Source: Cannabis sativa
Lineage: Eukaryota; Streptophyta; Magnoliopsida; Rosales; Cannabaceae
Length of the DNA: 64,000 nucleotides
Assembly: GCF_029168945.1 (NCBI RefSeq)
Contig: NC_083602.1
Coordinates: 71,754,600-71,818,599, forward strand
Direction: 5' to 3'
In this document: in pieces, positions 50,093 through 60,782 of the stretch
How positions within the stretch are numbered: the stretch's first letter is position 1
Layout: every line of letters starts with the position of its first letter
Notes under the pieces: model-generated
Database searches by the model: none
Told to the model about the DNA's origin: nothing
The model's input: the letters and a program-made list of their open reading frames with translations, nothing else
Made by a program: the position numbers and the translations under genes

Positions 50093-52172
50093 TGTAATGA
50101 CCGCTCTAGTAATGTGGATTAGTAAAGGCAATTAGCACTAATTTTTATTATTTTATTATTTTATTATTATTTGTGAATTAATTTTGAATGTGGACCCCAA
50201 TATTTAGAAATAAATATTAGAGTTATAATTTCTCAATTCCGGAGATTTTATTAAACTCTAGGGGTATTATTTAGCTTATATGTGAAATATGTTAATTTTG
50301 TAATTTTTGCTCGGCGACAACGGAAAATGCGATGGATGGCTAGATTGATCACATGGGTAAGTTTAGAACCCTATTTTTTGGTGGGAAATATTTTAGAGAA
50401 AATAAATTATCGGGAATGAGCGGGGTTATGGAAATTGACCATTTTACCCCTAGTTTCAAAGAAATACCCTAGTTTAAGTTTAAAGGGCATTTTAGTCTTT
50501 TGTTAAGGTGGATTAGGTGGCTTCCATGAGTGTGTGACACTTAGCACATGACTTTTCATCCATGAATTAATTAAGGAAAAACCATTTCATTTGGTAAAAA
50601 ACAAAGGAAAATCAAAAATTCAAGAGAAGCTCTTTCTTCTCTCTTTCTCTCTTCGAAGGCAGCAAGGACAAGGGATTTTGGGAGCTGAATTCTTGTGTTT
50701 TCAGCAAAGGATTCAAGAGGAATCAAGGCAAGGTAACCCTAGTTCTTCTCCCCTTAAGTTTTTGAAATTTTAGTTTAGTTTCACTATGAATTTTTAGGTT
50801 TAGTGGCTGTTAGGTTTTGAATTGCTTAGGGTTTGAATTCTGGGGTTAGGTTGAGTTGATTTGAGTCCCTAGTTATTGTTTTTGATGCTTGAGAATGGTT
50901 TTAAGCAAGCTTGAGTTTTGAAACTCAAGCTTTGAGCTTTAATGGCATAAATTGAATTATTGGTTTGTTCTGTGATTTGTTGGTTGGAAATGGATGTTTA
51001 TGCATTGTATAGGTATACTGGAGAGTTTGGTAAAGTTTGGGATTGATTTGAATCAAGGGGGATGATTTTTGGTTCCCAGCAGTAGAACCGGAATTCCGGT
51101 TCTGGGTGGTCTGTACCAACCGGTCGACCGGTTGGTGACCCAGAACCGGGATGCCGGTTGGGAACCGGTCTGCCTGTTGGGGGATTTTCCAGAACCCTAG
51201 TTTTGGCCAATTTTGAGATATTTAGGGTATTGCCATGAGGTTTATCGATAGGGAAACTTTTAGTTTCAAGTTTTAAGTCCCGGAAAGTGATTTAGCGAGT
51301 CACTCATCTGTATTACTATTATTGTGATTAGGGCATCCATCTAGCACGTGAATTCCGTTCAGGTCGGCCAGCACACTTGAATTCGGAAAACAGGTAAGAA
51401 CTGTGTATAATGTATGATGTGATTATCTGAATGTGTGTATATGTGTTTATATATGCATGCTTGAATTATGTTAAACACTACCAACACTTGTATGAATAAG
51501 TTATAGAGTGTATTGGTACAGTGATTGTTGTCAATGTGAGTACGATACAGTGATACCAACACAAGCATAGTAAAATGCTAAGGTGTGTGGTACATCACTC
51601 AGTGTTACGCAGTGATCGGGATAAACCCTACCAACACTTGTACAGTGAGGTACGATGTGTATGTGGTATAGTGGTTGTACCCTGGTAATGAACGTTCATA
51701 CTCATCTGTTAAGCTCTGTAAATAGGTGTATGGGCGCCTATTTACAGGTCGGAAATTATATGGTATGTTATATGCATTTCTTACTGAGTCTGTTGACTCA
51801 CAGTTTCTGCTTCCATGTGTAGGTAAAGGAAAGGCGAAGGCTGAACAGGAGTGAACCTGAGCTCGGGTGAGATTGTACATGTCAAGCAGCGCGACCTGGA
51901 GTGTTCGGTCTCGGGACATCTGGGTGTTATATTTTGAAAGTCGCTGTGCGACCTGTGAATTATGTATTTTGAAATGTAAAGTTTAAAAAGTAAATTTTAC
52001 GAAGTTTGAAATCGGGATCCCGGGATTTGTAAATATTATATTATATTACAAAGTTTAATATTTAAAGCAAAAGTTTTAATTTGACACGTTTTTCGAGAAA
52101 TTTCTTTGATTAGCAAAGATTGCACAATAATTGAAAAAGCACTGTAGCGTGCCTTAGCATTAGGGCGTTACA
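50093..52172 (+). repeat. Element D 3' LTR (2080 bp)
   Basis: Starts TGTAATGACCGCTCTAG and ends GCGTTACA. Perfect palindromes of 20 bp (51084-51103, centre GGAATTCC) and 22 bp (51115-51136, centre GGTCGACC), a further CCGG-rich stretch to about 51170, and the stem-loop at 51717-51746 lie within it. Confidence 0.93.
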
Positions 52173-52177
52173 TGGTA

Positions 52178-52667
52178 CATGGTCGTATCCTAGTTAGAAC
52201 GTTCATACTCATCTGTTAAGCTCTGTAAATAGGTGTATGGGCGCCTATTTACAGGTCAGAAATTATATGATATGTTATATGCATTTCTTACTGAGTCTGT
52301 TGACTCACAGTTTCTGCTTTCATGTGTAGGTAAAGGAAAGGCGAAGGCTGAACAGGAGTGAACCTGAGCTCGGGTGAGATTGTACATGTCAAAGCAGCGC
52401 GACCTGGAGTGTTCGGTCTCGGGACATCTGGGGGTTGTATTTTGATAGTCGTTGTGCGACCTGTAATAAATGTATATTTTGAAAAGTTAATTTTACAAAG
52501 TTGAAAACGGGATCCCGGCACTTGTAAATATTTTATTATATTACAAAGTTTAGTATTTAATACAAAAGTTTTAATTTGACACGTTTTTCGAGAAATTTCT
52601 TTGATTAGCAAAGATTGCACAATAATTGAAAAAGCACTGTAGCGTGCCTTAGCATTAGGGCGTTACA
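52178..52667 (+). repeat. Element C 3' LTR, second part
   Basis: Resumes at the base where the first part stopped (compare 36522 onward), after the second TGGTA at 52173-52177, and ends GCGTTACA. The two parts together give 2077 bp, matching the 5' LTR length. Confidence 0.92.
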
Positions 52668-52672
52668 TCTTC

Positions 52673-52846
52673 ACACTTGACAATCAATTTCAAACCTTGA
52701 GGAATGATCTCAACTCACAACTCACCAACCTTAACAATGATATCAACACCATGAGGAGTGACATGGTTCATGGGTTTGCAAATGTTCAAGAGGAGATGGC
52801 ACAATGGAGGGCATACATGGATCGTTTTGGCCCCCCACCAAACTAG
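52673..52846 (+). pseudogene. Element A env-like ORF, 3' end
   Basis: The coding sequence resumes after the second TSD of C and ends at TAG 52844-52846. It encodes a short amphipathic, probably coiled-coil stretch (LRNDLNSQLTNLNNDINTM). Read straight across the insertion site the frame is off by one base, so element A may already have carried a small indel here. Confidence 0.75.
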
Positions 52847-53349
52847 TTCTTGCATAATTTTTTTTTTGGCATATTTAGTTTCTTTTTATTTTTATTTTTT
52901 TTTGGTTGTGTGCAAAGGCTTCATGCCTCTTGACTTTGTGTTAGTTGGTCCTTTTCTTTGTTTTATTTATTTTTTTGTGTGTTGAATGTTATTTTGGATG
53001 TTATGTTTTTTTTATGCATTGGAATGTTGCTTTGTTTTTATTTTTATTATTTTTTCTCTCTTTTCTTTTATATTTTGTGAATTCCTTGCCACCCTTTTTG
53101 ATGAATCAAAAGGGGGAGAACAACTATTGATTAATTTTTGGCATCACCTCAAATTTTTTTTTGGTATCTAATCTATTTATCGTAAGTAAAAATTGAGGGG
53201 GAGTTTACAAATTCATGCAAGGTAAAATTAAAAGGTAATTTTTTTTTTCTTGCACACATTAAGGGGGAGCTAATCCAATTTACTTTGTTTAAATTTTTCT
53301 TTCCATTTCAAAATAATCAAATATTTGATATCATCAAAAAGGGGGAGAT
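52847..53349 (+). other. Element A 3' untranslated region with repeated polypurine tracts
   Basis: T-rich noncoding DNA followed by four GGGGGAG tracts: about 53108-53118, 53195-53202, 53261-53269 and 53336-53347. The last abuts the 3' LTR and is the expected polypurine tract for plus-strand priming; the others are upstream copies. Hydrophobic-looking ORFs here (52758-53171) come from poly-T runs. Confidence 0.75.
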
Positions 53350-53405
53350 TGTTAACTCAAACTTTTAGATCTCCTTGTTTTGATGATTAACAAATATTTG
53401 ATTAT
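53350..53405 (+). repeat. Element A 3' LTR, first 56 bases (cut by E)
   Basis: Matches 16590-16645 with two differences. Element E starts at 53406; the presumed TSD of E is ATTAT (53401-53405), whose partner is outside the window. Confidence 0.88.
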
Positions 53406-54272
53406 TGTTATAGTGAGATTTCTCTCACCTAGAAACTCGAGACCAGACTCCTCTTTAAAGGACACGTGTATTCAGATTTCCAATGAAGGCTGAATGTCCG
53501 TGAGAGATGTCTCGAAGTTTAGACCTCGCGCAGGATAAAAATAGCGAGATACTGTAGGTGCGACTTAAGTCACACCGCATAACCATAATTCTCATCATGC
53601 AGGGTAGATCCAATTCGCATATGTCAGAACATGTGCGAGTGTCCCCCTCTATACCTCCGCGACAAGTATAGAGACCAATGCCCTGTGATGCGGTTTTGGT
53701 CCCAGCGACCCAATAGCCCTAACAGACCAATATAAGTTCGCATGTCCAGATGTTACTAGCTTCAACATGCGACGTCTACAAAGGGCGATTACCTAATGAC
53801 GCAGACGTTCCAAACGTATTGGCGACCCTACGAGCTCAACAGACGGAACATGAACGGTCAACTCGCAAATGCGAAAGACGCATACGTTGATGAATTTAGT
53901 AACTGTCATACATTTATTAATGTTAACGTTGTTTGAGTTTAGTCATTGCAATTCAATGTGTAAATAATGGATTAACAATAAATGTGATCCTCATGTAACC
54001 GATTGGACACCTACTTTGTATATAAAGGGGTGATCCACCATGAAAATGGACCTACGAATCCTTTGCTACAGTGGACTAAGCAGAACAAATCTGACTGAAC
54101 CACTATAATTCATCGTCTTATTTATTTTTTCCAGCCTTGTTGTTTATCCTCGCATTCCCATCCGAGTACTCGCCATTTTAGGTTGAATACTCGCACTTGT
54201 CATCTCTCAAATAATTCCCTGTCTTACCGATTAAATCATACTTTTTGGTGTTGCGAAATTTGCTCGACAACA
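53406..54272 (+). repeat. Element E 5' LTR (867 bp) with TATA box
   Basis: Runs from TGTTATAGTGAG to CTCGACAACA. TATA box TATATAAAG is at 54019-54027. It ends two bases before the PBS TGGCGCCGTCTGTGGG (54275-54290), a diverged Asp-tRNA-type site common in Tat elements. The second LTR is not available for comparison, so the 5' boundary rests on the break in the LTR of A and the TG...CA ends. Confidence 0.85.
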
Positions 54273-54334
54273 TTTGGCGCCGTCTGTGGGAATCGACTGT
54301 AAGATTCTATTCACTTCAAAGAACACCATTCATC

Positions 54335-57300
54335 ATGGCTGGAAATCACGCTAATGGAGCTAACAACGAATCCATCAATATTGGAATGATGAGCGTACCA
54401 TTACCTGGAGCCGGAGTGCCACCTGTAGACGTCATCAACGGCGGGGTAGGGAGGAGCAACATCAGACCACTCAACCTATTTCCAGAAACAACTGGTCCTC
54501 AAGTCGGAGGCACGTCCACGCCACCAGCAACCATGCACTTTCCCCCTGTCACCCCGGCGGTCGTGTCCGAAGGAGTGGTCCAGCTCACGACTGATCAATA
54601 CGCTGCAATCCAGGATCAGCTACGAGCACTACAAGCCGAGGTAGATGGACAAAGCCGAGCTCGACGCCCTCCTCGGGTCCCTGCCATTCGCAACGAAAAC
54701 CCTCAGGTAACAGTTTCCCGACGTCAAACTAACCGTGCACGCAGGGAACGAAGAACTGATCCTGAAATCTCGGACTTGAATCACCCGACGTCAAGAGACC
54801 AATCTGCAAGGTTGCCTAACTAGAGCGCGCAAATCGACGAGGATCCTGAGCGCCGCAACCCTCGCAGTCGTCCACCTCGAGATAACGACGCAGAGTCAGC
54901 CTCTTCATCCTCGCATGGCCGCACTCCGAGCAGGTATACGAGGTCTGGCTCTGTGCAGACACAACAAGGAGGACACTATCGTGTACACCGAGGTGATCTG
55001 CGTGATCATCTCAACGCAGTCTTTAGGGCGCGCTCCCGCGGCCCGCACAACACGGAGACGCTCCATGATCCCCATACGGGCGATCAGGGTGTCAATATAG
55101 TTAACAACCCGCCTATCGCGCCGATCGCGACCACTGGGATTAATATCCCCTCGAACCTTGCCGCAGTGGCCGCAAGCCCCGCTGTTGTAGCAACTCCAAC
55201 CCCTGCGACAGGAGGAATCGATCAAAGTATGCTTCTGCAAGCCTTGAAGATGCTCGAGCAGCAGCGTAAGCCCATATACAAGCTGCACGGCACCTCGCCT
55301 TTTACCGCAGAAGTGCGACAGGCTCAACTTCCAAAGGGGTTTCGTTTATCCGAATCCCTCAAATATAAAGGTACTTCTAACCCGTTAGATTACCTAGAAA
55401 AGTTTAACACTATAATGGAAGTGGACCAGGTACCGCAACTTGCGAAGTGTCGCATTCTCGCGGCCACACTCGAGGAGAATGCCCATGATTGGTTCACCCA
55501 ATTACCAGAGGCATCGATATCGACGTGGGAGAACTTCGTCGACTTATTCCTCACACATTTCCAGGCCACGATGACGTATAGGCCACCCTATACGACTTTG
55601 GCCAATATCAAACAAGAGCCTGGTGAGTCTTTGCAAAATTATTTCAAGCGTTTTAACGCCGAAGTAACGAAGGTTGAGAAGGCCCCCGAGTCTTCGTTTG
55701 TTTGCATGCTAATAACAGGTATCTTTCCAAGAACCGACTTCTGGAAAGAGCTACAGGCCCGAAGGCCAGAATCCTTGGTAGAGTTCTTCGCCATGGCCGA
55801 ACCTCATAAGAGAATCGAGAATTCCTTGGCGGAGTTAGAGAAGGGCAAGAACAAACGGCGATCGCCCATACCGCGGTCGCGGTCCCGCAGTCCGCGAGGA
55901 AAGAATTCCAGGGGCCGAAGCCCCAGAAGACGCAGTCCACGCAAACCACGGAGCCCGAAGTTGGCCAAGTCACCCCCAAAAAAGGAGTCCTCGCCAAAAA
56001 GAAAAGGGGGACCTCGCTTCGTCAATTATACCGAACTTGCCGTACCTCGAGACCATATCTATGCGATTGAGGAAAGGAACGGCGTCTTCAAGAAGCCGCC
56101 CCCCATCAGGGGAAATCGCGACCGAAGAGATCCCAAAAAGTTCTGTAAGTACCACAAAGACATTGGTCACACTACCCTTGAGTGTTGGGTCTTGCAGGAC
56201 GAGATTGAGGAACTGATCAGAAGAGGAAAGTTCGACAAATATAAGAGAAACGAGGAAAGACATCCCCAAGCGGATGGCAAAGAAGATAGTCAGAACGCGA
56301 GTGGCTCGAGAACGCCCCGCAACATTTTAACCATAATCGGAGGACCGCACATCGCAGGCGACTCTCGCAAGTCACAAGAAAGGTATGCTAGAGAAGCTAA
56401 GGAGAGGCCGTTAACCAATGTAAACAATCTTGGTGAACGGCCGGAAAAGCTCTTCAAGAAAGAATGCGAGGACATTGTCTTTATGGAGAGCGATGCGAGA
56501 TGGGTCCACCACCCGCATTCTGACGCACTCGTGATAGTCGCCAATATAGGTGGAGACAACGTCCATCGCATATTGGTCGACAATGGAAGTTCGGTGAATT
56601 TATTGAACTTCCAAGCCTTTAAGCAAATGGGGTTACAAGAAAAGGATTTGCGGCCTATGACATCGAGCATCTATGGCTTCTCGGGAGATGTCATAACAAT
56701 CAAAGGAATGATCAAACTCCCAATCACTTTGGGGACTGCCCCAATAACTGCCAAGTCGATGGCCGACTTCGCAGTAATCGACCAATACTCAGCGTATAAC
56801 GCCGTGATTGGACGGCCAATTCTGAAGGAGATGAAGATCATAACCTCGATCTATCATCTAACAATGAAGTTCCCCACTCCCTCTGGAGTAGGATCAGTGA
56901 GGGGAGTCCAATCTGACTCTCGAGAATGTTACAATGCAGCTGTCAAGCTCGCAGAAAAAAGGACAGTTAATGTTATTTACCTTCTGAATGCACCACCACC
57001 TCGCCAGGAGATCCTCAGGATCGAGGAGGTACCGCACGTGGACAACCCAGACTTGGACCCAAGAATCCTTGATCACACTGCCGCAGCACAAGCCGCGGAA
57101 GACACAATCGAGGTACCTATAGATCCTATGGACGATAATAAGGTTTTAAAGATTGGTTCTAGATTAAATATACAGTTGCGAGAACGCTTGACGACTTTTC
57201 TAAAACAAAATCTTGACATTTTTGCCTGGAAACATTCAGATATGGTCGGGATATCTCCACAGGTCATGTGTCATCGCTTGAACATTGACCCAGAAGTGCG

Positions 57301-60300
57301 AGGTGTCCGACAAAAGCGCCGCAAAATGGACCCCGCGAGGTACCAAGCGCTGAAAGAGGAAGTTGACCGCCTCCTTGCCTGCGGCTTTATACGGGAGTCA
57401 TTTTACCCCGACTGGTTAGCTAACCCAGTACTCGTGCCAAAGCCCAATGGCTCATGGCGTACATGCGTTGACTTTACAGATTTGAACAAAGCCTGTCCCA
57501 AAGACAGCTTTCCTCTTCCTAGCATTGACCAGCTTGTCGATGCCACTGCAGGTCACGCACTTTTAAGCTTCATGGATGCATACTCGGGATACAATCAAAT
57601 CCCGATGTACGAACCAGACCAAGAACATACCTCGTTCATTACTGATCGAGGATTATACTGTTACAAGGTAATGCCTTTTGGTTTAATAAACGCAGGTGCG
57701 ACTTATCAAAGGCTAGTGAATATGATGTTCGCAGACCTTATTGGAAAGACGATGGAGGTATATGTTGACGATATGCTCGTAAAATCGCAACATGCGGAGG
57801 ATCATATTACGCACTTACAGGCCATGTTCGACATATTGCGACGATATAAGATGCGTCTAAACCCCTTAAAATGCGTCTTTGGAGTGGGTTCCGGAAAATT
57901 CCTTGGTTTTATGGTAAATCAGCGAGGAATAGAAGCCAATCCTGCGAAGATTAGAGCGTTGGTAGAAATGTCGTCACCGACTAAGCCAAAGGAGGTTCAG
58001 AGCCTCACAGGCAAAGTCGCGGCTTTAAACCGCTTCATATCCAGATCCTCTGACAAGTGTAAAGAGTTTTTTCAGATTTTGAAAGGTAACAAGAGGTTTC
58101 AATGGGATGAGAAATGCGAGCAGGCTTTTCAAGCGTTAAAAACGCATCTGGGGCAACCTCCAGTTCTATCAAAACCATTGCCCGGAGAGGTTTTGTCTAT
58201 TTATTTAGCCGTCTCCGAGTACGCGATCAGTTCAGTACTAGTCCGCGAGGACCAAGGACGTCAACACCCGGTATACTACGTTAGTAAGCGATTATTGGAC
58301 GCCGAGACGCGTTATCCTCAAATGGAGAAACTGGCTTTCGCCTTGATAATATCCTCAAGAAAATTGCGACCTTATTTTCAGGCTCACAGCATTGAAGTTT
58401 TGACAAACTTCCCCTTAAGACAGGTTCTGGCAAAGCCAGAGGCATCGGGGAGATTGTTAAAGTGGGCGATGGAGTTGAGTCAGTTCGACATCAGGTATAA
58501 ACCAAGAACTGGGATCAAGGGGCAAGCCCTGGCAGATTTTATACTTGAGTTCCCAAGCACAGAGGTGGTGGTTGTAGAGGGTGGAAATGACATCGCCATG
58601 ATGGGCAAAGAGGTATGGACATTGTATGTCGATGGAGCCTCAAATAATGAAGGTTCTGGCAGCGGGATCTTGTTAATCAGTCCCAATAATTTCAAGGTAC
58701 ACGCTGCTTTACGTTTTGAATTCTCTGCATCTAACAATGAAGCCGAGTATGAGGCTTTAATCGCAGGTCTGAAATTGGCTCTCGAGATGAAAGTCGAATA
58801 TCTACAAGCATTTAGCGACTCTCAAATCGTGGTATGTCAAGTGAGTGGAGAATACCTAGCGAGAGGCGGAAGATTGGTTAAATACTTAGCCATCGTTCGT
58901 GAAATCATGCAGAAGTTCAAACATGTAGTTGTGTCTCGAGTACCGCGTACTCAAAATGACCACGCAGACGCATTGGCCCGACTGGCCTCCACCAGAGAAG
59001 CCGAATTACTCGATGTAATTCCGGTAGATGTATTGTCTCATCCAACCATAGATCGAGAAACAATCATGGAGATCGATGATGTTCAGGAGATTACCTGGAT
59101 GACTCCTATCCTCACATACCTTAACAAGGGGCTCCTACCTGACGATAAAATAGAAGCAAGGAAATTGCGACAACGGGCAGCCCGTTATGTGATATATGAC
59201 CAGAGTTTGTATCGCCGAAGTTTTAGTCAACCACTTCTCAGATGTATCGGCGGAGAAGGTTGCGGTTACATACTGCGTGAAGTGCATGAGGGAATTTGTG
59301 GAAATCATACTGGAGGTAATTCCCTTGCCTTAAAAATTATGCGACAAGGATATTACTGGCCAACGTTGCGACGAGATGCCCTCGCATTTGCAAAAAGGTG
59401 TGATAGATGCCAGCGAATAGCCACTTACACACACCAACCCCCGAGTAACCTCCATTCTATCACGAGTCCCTGGCCCTTTGCAATATGGGGAATTGATTTA
59501 ATCGGTGAGTTACCCAAGGGAAAAGGCGGAGTCAAATATGCTGTAGTCGCGGTTGACTATTTCACGAAATGGGCTGAAGCGAAAGCACTCGCAACCATCA
59601 CTGCGACGAAGTTACGCGAGTTCGTCTACACTTCCATCATTTGTCGTTTTGGCATTCCGCACAAACTCATTTCAGATAATGGAAAATAGTTTGACTGTAA
59701 AGAAATGCGACAGCTATGCGATGATTTAGGGATTAAAAAAGCCTTTTCCGCAGTCGCTTACCCGCAGAGTAATGGACAGACTGAAGCAGTCAATAAAATA
59801 ATTAAGCACACCATAAAGGGAAAATTAGAAGATCGCAAAGGGGCATGGCCAGATGAATTATCGCAAGTCCTATGGTCTTATAATACAACCCCTCGATCTA
59901 CAACTGGCGAAACACCCTTCTCGCTTTCTTACAGGTGCGAGGCCATGTTGCCAGTAGAAGTGGGGGCAGGTTCCTTACGCAGAGATGCTTTCGATATCTC
60001 GCAGAACAACGAGAATCAGTTGTTTTGCCTCGATCTTTTTGGAAGAAAAGCGTGATAAAGCGCAACTACAAAACGCGGCTTATCAACAACGAACAGCAAG
60101 GTACTTTAACTCCAAAGTTAAGATAAAAACTCTGCGAGTAGGAGACTTGGTCCTTAGAAGGGTAATGCCAAACACCAAAGTCCTATCTCATGGAGTCTTT
60201 GGGGACAATTGGGAAGGACCATACATAATCGCAGATCAAATTGGTGATGCCACTTATCGACTCGCAACACTCGATGGAACCGCGATTCCACGAGCATGGA

Positions 60301-60332
60301 ATAGCGAGAGCTTGAAATTTTATTATCAGTGA
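54335..60332 (+). pseudogene. Element E gag-pol (Tat type: PR-RT-RH-aRH-INT), two stops and one frameshift
   Basis: ATG 54335 opens one very long frame. Gag capsid is at about residues 330-420. An Arg/Ser-rich tract (PRSRSRSPRGKNSRGRSPRR) is at about 508-560, the zinc knuckle CKYHKDIGHTTLEC at about 603, and protease LVDNGSSVNLL near 747. RT has DFTDLNKACPKDSFPLP and YVDDMLVKS (1143). The first RNase H is followed by a second, archaeal-like RNase H (WTLYVDGASNNEGSGSGI, FSASNNEAEYEALIAGL, HADALARLAS) and integrase (HEGICGNHTGG, CDRCQR, IDLIGELPKGKGG, PQSNGQTEAVNK). TAG stops are at 54821-54823 and 59687-59689. A frameshift in a T run near 60037 is needed to reach the last segment (VGDLVLRRVMP), which ends at 60332. 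Confidence 0.9.
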
Positions 60333-60782
60333 TATTCGCGTTATTCGATTATGTTAATAAGAGTACTTATACTTAGATATTTTTGTTCAAAAAAAAATAA
60401 TCCTAAGTATAGGGGGATGTATGCCCGCATGTACTACTAATTGCATGAATAAAACTACTTACTAAGTTTTTCGAGTAATTTAAATTTACTTTACCAACTT
60501 CAAAGTTTCTCCTACTTTATTACACCAAGCTGTAATTAAAGTCGTATATATATATAATTGCGATTACACCAAGCTGTAATCAAAGTTAAAAATATATAAA
60601 ATCGCAAGTACCCGTGTACTGCGTAAATATTAAAATGTAAGCTATCCCCGCGAGGATAGAAATTTGTTCAAAAGGTAAAATAAATTTGTTCAAGTACATA
60701 AGTGCGAGTACCCATGTACCGCATATATAAAAAAAAAAAAAGAGAAGAGTGAAATTAAACAACAACATAAATTGGAAGATAA
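60333..60782. other. Element E: spacer between pol and antisense gene
   Basis: AT-rich. A purine tract AGGGGGATG is at about 60410-60418. A short imperfect repeat (TTACACCAAGCTGTAAT) occurs at about 60519 and 60565. The spacer separates the two convergent coding regions. Confidence 0.6.

Larger units (their letters stand above)
43094..52172 (+). mobile_element. Element D: Gypsy (Tekay-like) retrotransposon inside the 3' LTR of C
   Basis: LTRs are 43094-45169 and 50093-52172, with TSD TGGTA on both sides. PBS TGGTATCAGAGC is exact. The polyprotein is nearly complete, with only three frameshifts and one stop. It is the same family as C but with a complete gag. The long LTRs, coding order and C-terminal chromodomain-like region fit the Tekay/Del chromovirus lineage. 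Confidence 0.93.
34933..52667 (+). mobile_element. Element C: Gypsy LTR retrotransposon, Tekay-like chromovirus
   Basis: LTRs are 34933-37011 and 41507-43093 plus 52178-52667, the latter split by element D. TSD TCTTC is at 34928-34932 and 52668-52672. LTR ends are TGTAATGACC...GCGTTACA. Domain order is gag-PR-RT-RH-INT followed by a chromodomain-like tail. The whole coding region is broken by many stops, and gag has a large internal deletion relative to D. Confidence 0.92.
16590..53405 (+). mobile_element. Element A: Copia LTR retrotransposon, SIRE-type with env-like ORF (outermost, interrupted)
   Basis: The order is 5' LTR (16590-18063), PBS, gag, pol (protease-integrase-RT-RNase H, the Copia order), env-like ORF, polypurine tract and the start of the 3' LTR (53350-53405). 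The LTR has TGTTA...TAACA ends. It is interrupted by B (24839-34899) and by C/D (34933-52667), and its 3' LTR is cut by E at 53406. The rest of the 3' LTR must lie beyond 64000. The bases before the 5' LTR are AGTTC, the expected TSD, which cannot be checked here. The large gag, the env-like ORF and repeated AAGGGGGAG tracts point to the SIRE/Maximus lineage. Stops and a frameshift make it defective. Confidence 0.88.

Noticed and set aside
52758..53171. Hydrophobic Phe/Leu-rich ORFs resembling membrane proteins
   Set aside because: They come from T-rich noncoding DNA of the element A 3' region, after the stop of the env-like ORF.
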